From Diploptera punctata (lineage: Eukaryota > Arthropoda > Insecta > Blattodea > Blaberidae), in contig JASPKZ010007525.1 in NCBI GenBank assembly GCA_030220185.1, positions 372,001 through 436,000 on the forward strand: 64,000 nt of DNA, written 5' to 3'. Under the pieces are notes generated by a model. The model was not told the DNA's origin. It saw nothing but the letters and a program-made list of their open reading frames with translations, and searched no databases. Position numbers and translations under genes: made by a program. Positions 54,735 to 63,942 of the stretch are shown in pieces; position 1 is the first letter of the stretch; every line of letters starts with the position of its first letter.

Positions 54735-54897
54735 GGAAGCTGTATTAAATGGACTTCACAAGAAGGCGCGTTACCACAAGGTGGCTCTCGTGAGGCTTGT
54801 TGGCATGATGCTATTGGTATTTGTTCAAGAACAGCATGCAGCATACGTTAGAGGAATTGCTACAGAAACTGTAGGCACTGGCATCATGGGGAAAATG
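54735..54897 (+). CDS. Ocrl: Ocrl exon: 5-phosphatase core
   Basis: Acceptor ...tatgtcacag/GGAAGC, donor AAAATG/gtaaga. The first base completes the Gln codon of the previous exon, and 54 full codons follow: [38 protein letters not shown] and [29 protein letters not shown] and [11 protein letters not shown] are hallmark 5-phosphatase strands. This is the last exon I can identify. Confidence 0.93.
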
Positions 54898-54999
54898 GTA
54901 AGAACCTGGCCATTTATTGGTTTTTTATTTACATAGTATATTAAAAATATAATTAGATAGTAAGAAGTGAATATAAGAATATTATGTGATAAATGGTTA

Positions 55000-55237
55000 A
55001 TAGTGAGTGGAGAACATATTTTTAAACGACTCACCTCATATAATTTCAAATTTCTTCGATACTGGCAGTTTCAGTGAAAGTGGAAGCCATGACTGAAGAG
55101 GGACAAGATATTGTCTGAAACTGCCAGTATCGAAGAAATATGAAATTATATGAGGTGAGTCGTTAAAAATATGTTCTCCACTCTCTATTAATGATATAAC
55201 CTCATAATGTTTACTTCCCAATATTAATTTAAATATA
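55000..55237. mobile_element. 238-bp Penelope-like palindromic element
   Basis: 13-bp duplication tgataaatggtta (54987-54999 and 55238-55250). Same ends as 125-999. Lies in the intron right after the last Ocrl exon. Confidence 0.9.
55087..55137 (+). ncRNA. Hammerhead ribozyme motif
   Basis: CTGAAGA 55093-55099, stem II GGACA-AGATAT-TGTCT, GAA 55117-55119, stem III ACT-GCC-AGT 55120-55128, A17 55129, stem I TGA/TCG. The left arm keeps only the 3' half. Confidence 0.62.
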
Positions 55238-55394
55238 TGATAAATGGTTATTTATACAATAAAAATAAAATGATTGTAATGAACAATTTTAGGTCTGTAA
55301 TCACACTAAAAACACTCTGTTCATTACAGTTGCACATAACATCACTGCTGTATTTTATAATTTAATTTCTTTACAATATTATTCTATGGTGTGA

Positions 55395-55530
55395 CAGATC
55401 TTCAATGACCAGCTGGTTACTGCATCACATCCACGTGTCAATCACAGAAGTGGAAAATCATCCAGCCAGTATAGGGTGATATGTGGTCAGCATGGTCCCC
55501 AGTTGTTACAGTTGGTGTTACATCTACATG
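55395..55530 (-). mobile_element. SINE-like repeat family F, minus copy
   Basis: Reverse complement of the family F core: aatcatccagccagtatagg, gatatgtggtcagcatgg. Confidence 0.55.
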
Positions 55531-55753
55531 TCATAGCTATCTCATTTCTTTGCAATGATGGATTGCCCTGATCTCAAGTACTGGTCAAAATTCCTTGAGG
55601 AAATTTCTTCCTCTAATAGGGATACGACCTAGTGTGCATCATCTAGTTATTTGGCATAGTCTGGACTGTTTCGCCATGGTGAATAATAGAATATTGATAA
55701 AACATATCAAAGTAAATAAGTAAGTGGTTTTATTTTAGAAAAGAAAAATTAAG

Positions 55754-55814
55754 GTCAAACCCCGGATCTCGGACTCTGCACGTCAGTATGATACCAATTA
55801 CGCTATCTGAGCTC
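55754..55814 (-). tRNA. tRNA-like sequence (family E, inverted)
   Basis: Reverse complement of the 55891 unit; D arm and B box recognisable, decayed. Confidence 0.45.
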
Positions 55815-55890
55815 CGTTACGAACATCAACAATTCTTTCTACTTATACAGTTCTCTTTCATCAGAAAGCTGATAGCTATCAGTACCAGTG

Positions 55891-55964
55891 GAGCTCAGAT
55901 GGTGTAATTGGTATAATACTGATGTGCAGAGTCAGAGATCCGGGATTTTGTCCCGGTTCAAGTG
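55891..55964 (+). tRNA. tRNA-like sequence (family E)
   Basis: gatggtgtaattggtataat resembles the D arm of Asp/Glu/Gly-type tRNAs; the T arm is disrupted (gggattttgtcccgg). Confidence 0.45.
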
Positions 55965-56186
55965 TTAATTTTTCTTTCTAAAATAAAACTGTGTCCAATT
56001 CTAGAAAGTGTTAATTTAAATTATAACATCAAAATATGAAGCTTTACTGCTTAAAAGTAATGTATAAATTCTCAATAAAAATACTTCAAATAGAAGTCGT
56101 CAGATGGCATTGTTGGTAGCGATAGCTATTGGCCTTCTAATGAAAGAGAATTGTATAAATGGAAAGAATTGTTGACGTTTGTATCG

Positions 56187-56261
56187 GAGTTTGGATAGTG
56201 TAATTGGTATCATACTGATGCACAGAGTCAGAGATCTGGGGTTCGAGTCCTGGTTTGAGCA
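56187..56261 (+). tRNA. tRNA-like sequence (family E)
   Basis: ggatagtgtaattggtatca (D arm), stem CTGA...TCAG, T arm ctggggttcgagtcctgg, 3' TTTGAGCA. Better preserved than its neighbour. Confidence 0.5.
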
Positions 56262-56578
56262 TTGATTTTTCTTTTTAAATTAAAATTATGTCCAATTCTG
56301 GAAAGTGTTAATATAAAATATAACATCTAAGTAAGTGGTTTGTTATAGTTGTATATAAAAATACAAGATATAAAAAAATATATTTTTTACTCTTGACAGA
56401 ATTTGAAAATTATTATTTTTTATAAAGGTTGTAAAATAATAGCTTTTGAAATCAGCTAAAAATAAGAAAAATCTAAACTTTGAATGTTGAATAACATACA
56501 TATATAAATATCATAAAACTTAAACACTGAAATATGTTTTTAATCAAAATTACAGTGTGAAGTAACTATGAAAAAAAC

Positions 56579-56623
56579 GTATATTGACTTAAGCTTTAAC
56601 GGCCGGAGTTACTATGATCATCA
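56579..56623 (+). mobile_element. 45-bp Penelope-like terminal fragment with target duplication
   Basis: tattgacttaagctttaacg and gccggagttactatgatcat are the extreme end of the 10014-10542 and 61509-62671 family. Flanked by tatgaaaaaac-type repeats (about 56568-56578 and 56624-56634). Confidence 0.7.
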
Positions 56624-56984
56624 TATGAAAAAACATCTATCTGACACAGTTTATAAACTAAAATATGTACTTAAACTTCATCATCATCTTTCCATATGTT
56701 AGTCCTTGAAACTATATGATCTGAATGAAATAGTGGTGTTCTATAACCATCTCATTCTCAGATGACCCAAGGATCTTATAAGAAATTTAAATACAAACAT
56801 GTAATCTTGACACTAGCATGCATAAAGAAGTTTTGAGAAGAGTCAATCAATCCTGATGATGGCAACGTTTACAAAAAGTAATATTAATAATATTTTAACC
56901 CAGCTGAAATTAAACTTTCGTGCTAGACTATTTTTTATTTAACATTTTATTTCTATGGTAAATAAATATATTTGTTTTATTTAA

Positions 56985-57300
56985 TGAAATTATTTTATTA
57001 AATAAAACACCTATCTGCCAAAAGTAGCAAATTCCTTAGAGGTCTATCAATGGCAAGCAGGCCAACTTGGGGATTAAATCCAGAAATACTGAAAATTATA
57101 TATAATGGTGCTGTTAAACCATTGTTAATATACTGTACTGCTGCATATCAAAATTTTTAAGCAAGAAGTATGTTCAGAAGGAATTATACCAAATTCAACG
57201 AGGATTTGCATTACATATGTGTAAATCTTATCGTTCAATTTCCACGGATGCAGCACTTGTCATTGCTGGTATTCCTCCTCTACATCTATGTGCACTTTAT
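56985..57300 (+). mobile_element. LINE A, segment 1 of 3 (R1/I-like)
   Basis: Across frames: KSSKFLRGLSMASRPTWGLN, NGAVKPLLIYC, QIQRGFALHMCKSYRSISTD, AALVIAGIPPLHLCALY. ISTDAALVIAGIPPL is the post-RT thumb signature of R1/I-group LINEs. It breaks at tgcactttat and resumes at 59562 in the same frame. Confidence 0.82.
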
Positions 57301-57330
57301 TCATGTTTTTATTATTGATTTAACATTTCT

Positions 57331-59197
57331 TCAAGGGAATATGCTACTTTGGATCAGCAATTTTCTCATCCAACGGTTCATCGCTACAAAGTATAATAAT
57401 CACCTCTCTAAATACCAACAAACACATCGAGGTTTACCACAGGGTTCTGTACTCAGTACCATTCTCTTCAATATCTACATTAATGATCTACCTAAGCATA
57501 TAGAAAAGCTCGAAACGAAAACCCTACTTTTTGCTGATGATGTTGTAATATGGGTCTCCAAACCGAAAAACCAAAGTCAACAATTAATAACCATAGCCCA
57601 ACAAATCAACTAATACAGTTAGAGAATTGGACATCCCAGAACATTAATGAAGATAAATATACAAGACAAACAAATTATCAACTATTTACATTAAGAAAGA
57701 AACCACTACCCATCACTCTGAAATTGGAAGGGTGAATTATTAACTCAAACACATGAAAGCAAAATATTTAGGAATAACTCTGGACACAAATTAAACATGG
57801 AAGAAAAACACATGGAGAATATATGTACAAAGATAGAAAACAAGGTTACCATATTATTAAAACGATTAGCAGGGAAAAAGTGGGGTTGCAACACACAAAC
57901 CCTAAACACCTTCTACCAAATGTACATAAAACCTGTACTTCAATATTGTGAAGAAATCCTAGTAACTACTAAAGTGGAAAAACTTAATAAATTGCAGAAC
58001 CAAATCCTCCGACTGATAACAGGAGCCGTTAAAACAACACCAATCACTGCCATGCAAATCTTAACAAATAACCCAAACATAGCATCTGAAATTGAGAAAA
58101 CAGCAGTCACACAGTATGAAAAATTTTTAAGGCTACCCCATAATAACTGGACCCAAAGAAAACCACAAGTATGTTTAAAATCTCAGCAAAGCTTCCTAAG
58201 CATTGTACAAGAAATCAAACAGAAATTGCAACTTCCACATTCAAAAGAAAATATGCAGATGAGAATCAACCCTCTAGAATTTTTGGAAATCGAATATAAC
58301 CTTCATTTAACAGAAGACATCAAGAAATCTGAAACTCCTCCATATATTTTAAAAACAAATGTCACTGGAAATGATAAATCTAAGATACCCAGCTCCTGAA
58401 TGGATACATATTTTTACAGATTGCTCCAGCCTACCAAATGATGGTGGCACTGGTGCTGGTGCAGTATGTCCACTTTTTTCCTTTTATCGTAAACTAAACT
58501 CAAATTCAACAAACTTTGATGGCGAAATTCTAGCAATTTTCTTAAGTTTACAAAATCTTTTATATCACATCCAAAAATTTACAAAAGTTGTAATCTATGT
58601 GACTCCAAAGCAGCCATTCTTGCTATAACACGAGACACAACACCCAAAAGCATCAAAATTATCGAATGTCACAAAATGATTAAAACATTTATCCCGTCTA
58701 CATAAAAAAGTTGTTCTTCAATGGATTCCGGCCCATTGTGGAGCGACAGGCAATGAAATAGCCGATTTTCTAGCCAAGAAGGGTAGCAAAATTGTTTCAA
58801 ACCCAACTTCTGCTCCAGTTTCCTTTCACTCTATCAAAAGAATTATCTCAAATAAATACATCAATAAACTTAGAGAAGAATACACCACCAAAACATCTGG
58901 AAAGGAATGGGAAAATCTACAAGCTTATGACATTACTACATTACAAAGAAAATCTGCAGTAGCAACATTCAGACTGCTAACGGGACATGACTGCTTGAAT
59001 AAACACCTACACAGAATTGGCATAACAGATTCACCTAAATGCCCTTTTTGCAATTTAAATGAAGATATGGAAAGAAACCATCTCCTCCGTTGTCCAGCTT
59101 TTGTAGAAGAGACCAGCCTTTCTGCTAAATATTGGAGTGCAAGAGAGCGAATGATTTCATTATCAAGTGCTCAACATTAGATACCAACCAACCAACC
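57331..59197 (+). mobile_element. LINE B with reverse transcriptase and RNase H, 5'-truncated
   Basis: 8-bp duplication acatttct (57323-57330 and 59198-59205). In order: RT (57340-57613: LLWISNFLIQRF, HRGLPQGSVLSTILFNIYIN, LLFADDVVIWVSK with intact FADD), thumb (57797-58399: LLKRLAGKKWGCNTQTLNTF, LRLITGAVKTTPITAMQIL), RNase H (58380-58800: EWIHIFTDCSS, FDGEILAIFLSLQNLLYHI, LQWIPAHCGATGNEIADFLA) and a CCHC-like tail (KCPFCNLNEDMERNHLLRCP). Ends in (ACCA)n. Four or more frameshifts. Confidence 0.9.
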
Positions 59198-59242
59198 ACA
59201 TTTCTCACTGAAAGATAAATTATATTTGAAGAAAAAAATTTT

Positions 59243-59316
59243 CACCTAGACCGAGACTTGAAACCAGGACCTTTGGCTTGCCGGGCCAAATGCTCTACCA
59301 ACTGAGCTACCGAGGC
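59243..59316 (-). tRNA. tRNA-like sequence (family D)
   Basis: Minus cloverleaf GCCTCGG...TCTAGGTG, T arm decayed (gtttcaagtc). Confidence 0.55.
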
Positions 59317-59464
59317 GAGTTATGATCTAGATGCAAATTTTTCTCTTATGTACGTTGTAATTCCCTCTTGCCATTTGCAAAGATAGAAGAATGGTTTCAA
59401 AAGCATTTGGCGAGAGGGAATTACAACGTACATAAGAGAAAAATTTGCATCTAGATCGTAACTC

Positions 59465-59538
59465 GCCTCGGTAGCTCAGTTGGCAGAGCATTTGGCCTGG
59501 TAAGCCAAAGATCCCGGGTTCGAGTCTCGGTCTAGGTG
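59465..59538 (+). tRNA. tRNA-like sequence (family D)
   Basis: GCCTCGG...TCTAGGTG, anticodon arm TTGGC-CTGGTAA-GCCAA, B box gggttcgagtctc. Confidence 0.58.
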
Positions 59539-59561
59539 AAAATTTTTCTCTTCAAATATAA

Positions 59562-60237
59562 TGCACTTTATACAGCTGGCTTAAACAATATTAAGAGAAA
59601 TTCTACAAAGATATTTCAACAGTTTGAAATTGATCATGGCTGCTGGACATCCTGCCACACAATATGACAATCTATACATGCAAAGCTGTGGAAACACCCA
59701 TGCCTATACCATTTACACAGACAGATCAAGATTTACTGCAGGAGAAGAGGAAGTACAAGTTGGATGTGCTTATGTAAGTTTATTGTGAAGACAGTGAAGT
59801 TTTCTTCAAACTTTCCCCTACCTGTTCTGTTTTCCAAGCTGAACTATATGCTATAAAAGAAGCAGTACAGTAGTGTCTTCAAGACAAATATAGTGCTCAT
59901 ATTTTTAGTGACTCGCAAGCTGCTCTTCAATCGATCGCTGATAAATTTAATTTAAATCCAAACTCAGTAGAAATTAGAAATAACATAAAAAATTACACAA
60001 AACACCTCTGTCTGTCTTGGATACGAGGACACCAGGGAACTGTGGGAAATGAACGTGCTGATCAATTAGTTAAATCCGCAGTATCTTCTGAGCTTCATTA
60101 TTAATTTTCAGTGTCCAATACCCTATGTTAAAAAGAAACTGTTGGACTATATCATCACTGATTGGAATGAACATTGGATAAGGAGTGCAAATGGTGCTTT
60201 GACTAAAGAGCTCTTTCCTACAGTACACCATAGACTA
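59562..60237 (+). mobile_element. LINE A, segment 2 of 3 (RNase H)
   Basis: Continues LYTAGLNNIKRNSTKIFQQF, then RNase H: TIYTDRSRFTAGEEEVQVGC (59710-59772), FSDSQAALQSI, LSWIRGHQGTVGNERADQLV, then LLDYIITDWNEHWIRSANGA and LTKELFPTVHHRL. It breaks inside HHRL where LINE C is inserted. Confidence 0.83.
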
Positions 60238-60308
60238 TGTTGTTGTTAATATTATTCGTTTTTAAACACCTTAATGATGGACAAATTATATTTGAAAAGA
60301 AAAATATA

Positions 60309-60381
60309 CGCCTAGACTGGGGTTTGAATCCAGGACCTTTGACTTTCTATGTCAATGCTCTTCCATCTGAGCCACCTAGGC
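60309..60381 (-). tRNA. tRNA-like sequence, AGA anticodon position
   Basis: Minus cloverleaf GCCTAGG...TCTAGGCG, 73 bases; one B-box change. Confidence 0.58.
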
Positions 60382-60579
60382 CTCCAATCTAAACGCGTAT
60401 TTTCTTACACATAGGTAATTCCCTAACCCCAAATGCTACGAGCCGTTGCTACGATTTTTGCAAATGGTGGCTTCTTTGTTAAGAAGACTTTTTATTGGGA
60501 ATTTAAACATTACTTATAAAGCCAGTAGTGCTTCTTTTAATGTTAGTATTATTTGTTTTTAAACACGTTTAGATTGGAG

Positions 60580-60652
60580 GCCTAGGTGGCTCAGATGGAA
60601 GAGCATTGACATAGAAAGTCAAAGGTCCTGGGTTCAAACCCCAGTCTAGGCG
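60580..60652 (+). tRNA. tRNA-like sequence, AGA anticodon position (best cloverleaf)
   Basis: Acceptor GCCTAGG pairs fully with TCTAGGC; D arm GCTC/GAGC; anticodon arm TTGAC-ATAGAAA-GTCAA; variable loop AGGTC; T arm CTGGG-TTCAAAC-CCCAG. Canonical 73-base type I tRNA with T33 and AGA. Confidence 0.65.
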
Positions 60653-60706
60653 TATATTTTTCTTTTCAAATATATGTTGTTGTTTTCTAATGGTGAGATT
60701 TGACGC

Positions 60707-61511
60707 TTAAGTCATTTTCTCTCTGGCTTCCCAGTACAAGCGAACAAGGTCCTTAGAGTGTTGTGCAGTTGGATTTAAAGCTGGACAGACTAGAAGGTGG
60801 TGTTTGTCCATGATCAGGTCCGGGTCTTTGCATATGACACATCTGTCGGATTGGAAAACGTTTATTCTGTGGAGGTGGTGAGCCAGGCAGTCGTGTCCTG
60901 ACATCAGTCTGAATTTTGCTACTGCTTCCTTGTGGCCTTTATATTTTATTTCTGTGTATAACTCATCAATTTTTTCCCATGATTTCCCTCTGGCTGTTGC
61001 AATGTTTTCTTTCATGTTTTCCATTTGGAATGCTTTCTTAATTTCTTCAATCTTTCTGTGGAGGTTCGAATTGGAGTGGGTTGTTATCTGTATTTTGGTA
61101 CCCTTTTTGGCAAGTCCATCAGCTATTTCATTGCCAACTATTCTGATGTGTGAGGGTATCCACTGGAAGGCTATTAATTTATTTTGGTTGTTGAGGTATT
61201 TCAGAAATTTACGGCATTCCAAGATGGTTTCATTTTCTGGTGTTTGGTTGGAGGTTATTGCTTGTATAGCGGCTTTAGAGTCTGCCAGAATAACAGCTTT
61301 TGTAAACATTTTTGTTCGGAATAGGAGATTGTGGAGTGCTACTTCTATGGCTTTTACTTCACCATCGAAGGCTGTATTGTTTGTGCCTACTGCAACATAT
61401 TGACTAAACAGATGAGAGTAGATTCCTGCACCAGCATTTTCACTCTTGGTTTTGGAGCCATCAGTGAAGACTCTTAGCCACTCTGGTTCTGGGAACTTTG
61501 TACTAATATGA
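60707..61511 (-). pseudogene. LINE C RNase H and C-terminal zinc-knuckle region
   Basis: Open frame: EPEWLRVFTDGSKTKSENAG, FDGEVKAIEVALHNLL, AVILADSKAAIQAI, IAFQWIPSHIRIVGNEIADG, AVAKFRLMSGHDCLAHHLHR, DRCVICKDPDLIMDKHHLLV. D, E, D and the HIRIVGNEIAD histidine/aspartate of RNase H are present. The start of this frame beyond 61511 comes from the inserted PLE, so the frame is an accidental fusion. Confidence 0.88.
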
Positions 61512-62671
61512 TGGTCTTGAAGAAGATTTTCGGGCTGTATGCCGTGGTCGTGAGGCTTGTAGTTCCCTGACGTTTCGCCAGAGACTGCGTCTGGCATCCT
61601 CAAGGGTTGTCTTGAGACTGGCAATTCTGCCCGCTGTCTGTCTTATTTATACGTTCACCGCGATGTGTTCGTAAGTTGTATCTGCCTTCTGATTGGTCAG
61701 CATTAGGGACTTCCATTGCTCCAATGAGATTGCTATTTGATGGTCTGGTCGACTGTACGTTATATCTGTCTTTTGATTGGTCAGCGGTAGGGACTTCCAT
61801 TGTTCCACTGAGATTGCTGTTTCAGAGTCTAGTCTAGTCAAGAATGTAGCGGACCGCATTGGAAAACTACTAAAGAATGAAGACATAAAGACAGTATACA
61901 TGCCTACCAAGAAAATCAAGAACCTTCTCAGATATATAAAGGATCAACTCCATTCTCATCAGACAGCAGGTATGTACAGGATTCCATGCAGTTGTGGAAA
62001 AGTGTATATAGGCACCACTAAACGCACCATCGCAACCAGACTTAAGGAGCATGAAAGATACAGTCGTCTTAAAACAAATGGATAAGTCGGCAGTAGCAGA
62101 ACACTCTTTACTTGATGGCCACAGGGTACAATACCAGAATACAGACATATTATCTAACTGCACACACTATTTTACCCGTCTGCAACGAGAAGCCATCGAA
62201 ATATTCAAACATAAAAACAGTTTCAACAGAAAAGAAGAATCATTAAAAGTCAACAAAGTATGGATACCGGTTTTAAAAAACGCAAAATGTAAACCTCTAC
62301 AAGCACAGTCGACTAGACTATCAAACAGCAATCTCAGTGGAACAATGGAAGTCCCTACCGCTGACCAATCAAAAGACAGATATAACGTACAGTCGACCAG
62401 ACCATCAAATAGCAATCTCACTGGAGCAATGGAAGTCCCTAACGCTGACCAATCTGAAGGCAGATACAACTTACGAACACATCGCGGTGAACATATAAAT
62501 AAGACAGACAGCGGGCAGAATTGCCAGTCTCAAGACAACCCTTGAGGATGCCAGATGCAGTCTCTGGCGAAACGTCGGGGAACTACAAGCCTCACGACCA
62601 CGGCATACAGCCCGAAAATCTTCTTCAAGATCATCATAGCAACTCCGGCCGTGAAAGTCTACGTGAATACA
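61509..62671 (+). mobile_element. Penelope-like element, second GIY-YIG family, inside LINE C
   Basis: 12-bp duplication tttgtactaata (61497-61508 and 62672-62683). The left inverted arm (61509 to about 61830) mirrors the right end (about 62310-62671), including ggaactacaagcctc and gccagagactgc blocks. Same family as 10014-10542. The central + frame encodes a GIY-YIG endonuclease. Confidence 0.92.
61840..62545 (+). pseudogene. PLE GIY-YIG endonuclease, one frameshift
   Basis: Frame 61777-62085: NVADRIGKLLKNEDIKTVYM, LRYIKDQLHSHQTAGMYRIP, CSCGKVYIGTTKRTIATRLK, EHERYSRLKTNG. After a frameshift near 62075, 62051-62545: KSAVAEHSLLDGHRVQYQNT, RLQREAIEIFKHKNSFNRKE, KVWIPVLKNAKCKPL. The domain (GMYRIPCSCGKVYIGTTKR) and the REAIEI.KH...FNR.E tail are typical of PLEs. 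The internal repeat SNSNL.GAMEVP.ADQS...RYN occurs twice near the C-terminus. Confidence 0.9.
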
Positions 62672-63942
62672 TTTGTACTAATAGTTTCTAAGGTCATTTG
62701 TTTGGCTATTGATGGGTTTGTGTAATTTTTCTTTATTATTTCGTCTATTGAGAGGGTTGCATTGTACAGTTGGTAATCTAATGGGCTTGGTATTTGAGGT
62801 GTTGGTTCAGTTTTGGCATCTAATTTATGTTTTTGGAAAATATTACTAGTTTTGTGGAGAAAGGAAGGTTGTGTGATTAAGATCTGGGGTGTTGTGCTTT
62901 GAGGTTGGATTGCTTTTGGTAGGGCTGCTAATTTTGTGTGCATGACGCAGGATTTCTTTTCTATCTCATTTTGAATTGAGGGGTTGCCTGTGAACATTCT
63001 CATAGTTGCAGTGTTAGTTGATTTTACTGCTCCAGTGACTAATCTTAGCATTCAATTCTGGATTATTTCTAGTTTATTCATTGTGGTGTCTTTAGCTATA
63101 ACTATTGTTTCGGCTCCATAGGTTATAATTGGTTTCATGTAGATTTTATATGTTTTGTTTAGGGTGTCCAATGAGCTCCCCCATTTCTTCCCATCTAATC
63201 TCTTCAGTATGTATGAGTTTTTGTTCGCTTTTTCTTCAATCTTGTTGACATGATGCTCCAAGTTTAGTTTATTATCTAGATGGATTCCTAAGTATTTTGT
63301 GCAATTAGATTTGGTTATTGGGCTATTGTTGATTGGTATGTTGAAGGATTCACTTGTGTGTCTTAGTGAGAAGTACTGGTAAAATGTTTTTGACATGCTG
63401 ATTACCATGTTGTTAATTGTGCACCACTGTTGTAGCCTTTTTATGGTGTTGTCCATATACTTCTGCAGCTGTTCTTTGTGGTTTCTGGCTGAATTGTTGG
63501 CCTTCGTCCATATGACTAAATCATCTGCAAATAGTGCACATTTGATGCTGATTAGTTTTGATTTCCTTAGGGAGGTCATTGATGTAACTATTGAAGAGGG
63601 TGGTGCTTGAGACAGCGCCTTGTGGCAGTCCTGTTTTGGTTTGGACGTAATTTGATTGGAGGTTCTTATACTTGGAAGGTATCCATCTTTGTTTGTATTA
63701 TAAAGGATTTAACCCAGTGTAACATATGGCCTTGTTATTCCCATTTTTTGTAGCTTCCAAATAAGGTTGGTGCGCCACACTTTGTCATAGGCTGCTTGTA
63801 GGTCTACAAATACTGCTAGGACACTCTCTCTTCTGTTGAAGGCATCCTTGATCTCCTGGGTGAATTTAACCAATTGGTGACTTGTTGAAAGTTTTGGTCT
63901 AAAACCTGCCTGCTCTGGAGTCAGAAGGTGTTGTGTTTCCAG

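Larger units (their letters stand above)
20556..54897 (+). other. Ocrl: OCRL/INPP5B-type inositol polyphosphate 5-phosphatase gene (partial)
   Basis: Six exons on one strand join in frame to give a PH domain, a linker and the start of an inositol polyphosphate 5-phosphatase domain. Proteins of this family remove the 5-phosphate from PI(4,5)P2 and related inositides on endosomes, Golgi and plasma membrane. The order matches vertebrate INPP5B/OCRL: PH strands with HALFVFMSSRM and LPIDADF, a PEFQWLHKY segment, then [19 protein letters not shown] and [12 protein letters not shown] (the WNVNG motif and the FQE metal-binding Glu), then VRLVGMLLLVFV and [11 protein letters not shown]. All junctions agree in phase (1, 1, 0, 2, 2, 0). 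The next expected residues (GNKGG...) were not found up to 64000, so the rest of the catalytic domain and any ASH and RhoGAP domains lie downstream. An upstream exon probably encodes about 25 more N-terminal residues. Introns of 1.6 to 11.6 kb are full of transposons. I cannot separate OCRL from INPP5B; I recall insects having a single gene of this type. Confidence 0.9.
55731..56327. mobile_element. tRNA-carrying element family E: inverted unit plus two tandem units
   Basis: 14-bp duplication taagtaagtggttt (55717-55730 and 56328-56341). A minus tRNA-like unit (about 55754-55814) and two + units (55891-55964 and 56187-56261) about 297 bases apart, each followed by atttttctttctaaa-like and ctagaaagtgttaat tails. 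Layout and length (597 bp) match the family D element at 23384-23981 (598 bp), although the sequence differs. Confidence 0.85.
57301..59561. mobile_element. Family D tRNA-carrying element holding LINE B
   Basis: 10-bp duplication tgcactttat (57291-57300 and 59562-59571). Starts tcatgtttttattattgatt, is split at acatttct by LINE B, and resumes cactgaaagataaattatat, then two tRNA-like units 59243-59316 (-) and 59465-59538 (+), ending ctcttcaaatata. Confidence 0.85.
60249..60672. mobile_element. Family D tRNA-carrying element, inverted pair (AGA type)
   Basis: 12-bp duplication tatgttgttgtt (60237-60248 and 60673-60684) inside the LINE C tail. tRNA-like units 60309-60381 (-) and 60580-60652 (+). 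Confidence 0.88.
60238..63942 (-). mobile_element. LINE C with RT and RNase H, 5'-truncated and twice interrupted
   Basis: 16-bp duplication agtacaccatagacta (60222-60237 and 63943-63958). Minus strand in order: RT (63942-63052: EQAGFRPKLSTSHQLV, VFVDLQAAYDKVW, LPQGAVSSTTLFNSYINDLP, ALFADDLVIW), thumb (63051-62684), PLE insertion, RNase H (61496-60950) and a CCHC-like tail to 60707. The 3' tail is (CAA)n at the left edge, itself split by a family D element at 60249-60672. FADD and RNase H residues are intact, but frameshifts near 63600-63700 and 63050 break it. Confidence 0.9.

Noticed and set aside
57170..57613. Single 147-codon gene
   Set aside because: The frame runs by chance from LINE A across the family D end into the LINE B reverse transcriptase; it is three elements.
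23589..60652. Cluster of functional tRNA-Ser genes
   Set aside because: Serine anticodon without the long variable arm of tRNA-Ser, many copies with broken stems or C33, and every copy lies inside a TSD-bounded mobile element.
60930..61403. 157-codon + strand open frame
   Set aside because: Antisense shadow of the LINE C RNase H frame; no family features of its own.
62520..62600. Active hammerhead in the second GIY-YIG PLE family
   Set aside because: Stem II GCCAGA/TCTGGC and GCGAAACGTC are present, but the core starts TTGAGGA (C3 changed) in every arm seen, and stem III is only ACGT. Kept as hammerhead-like only.
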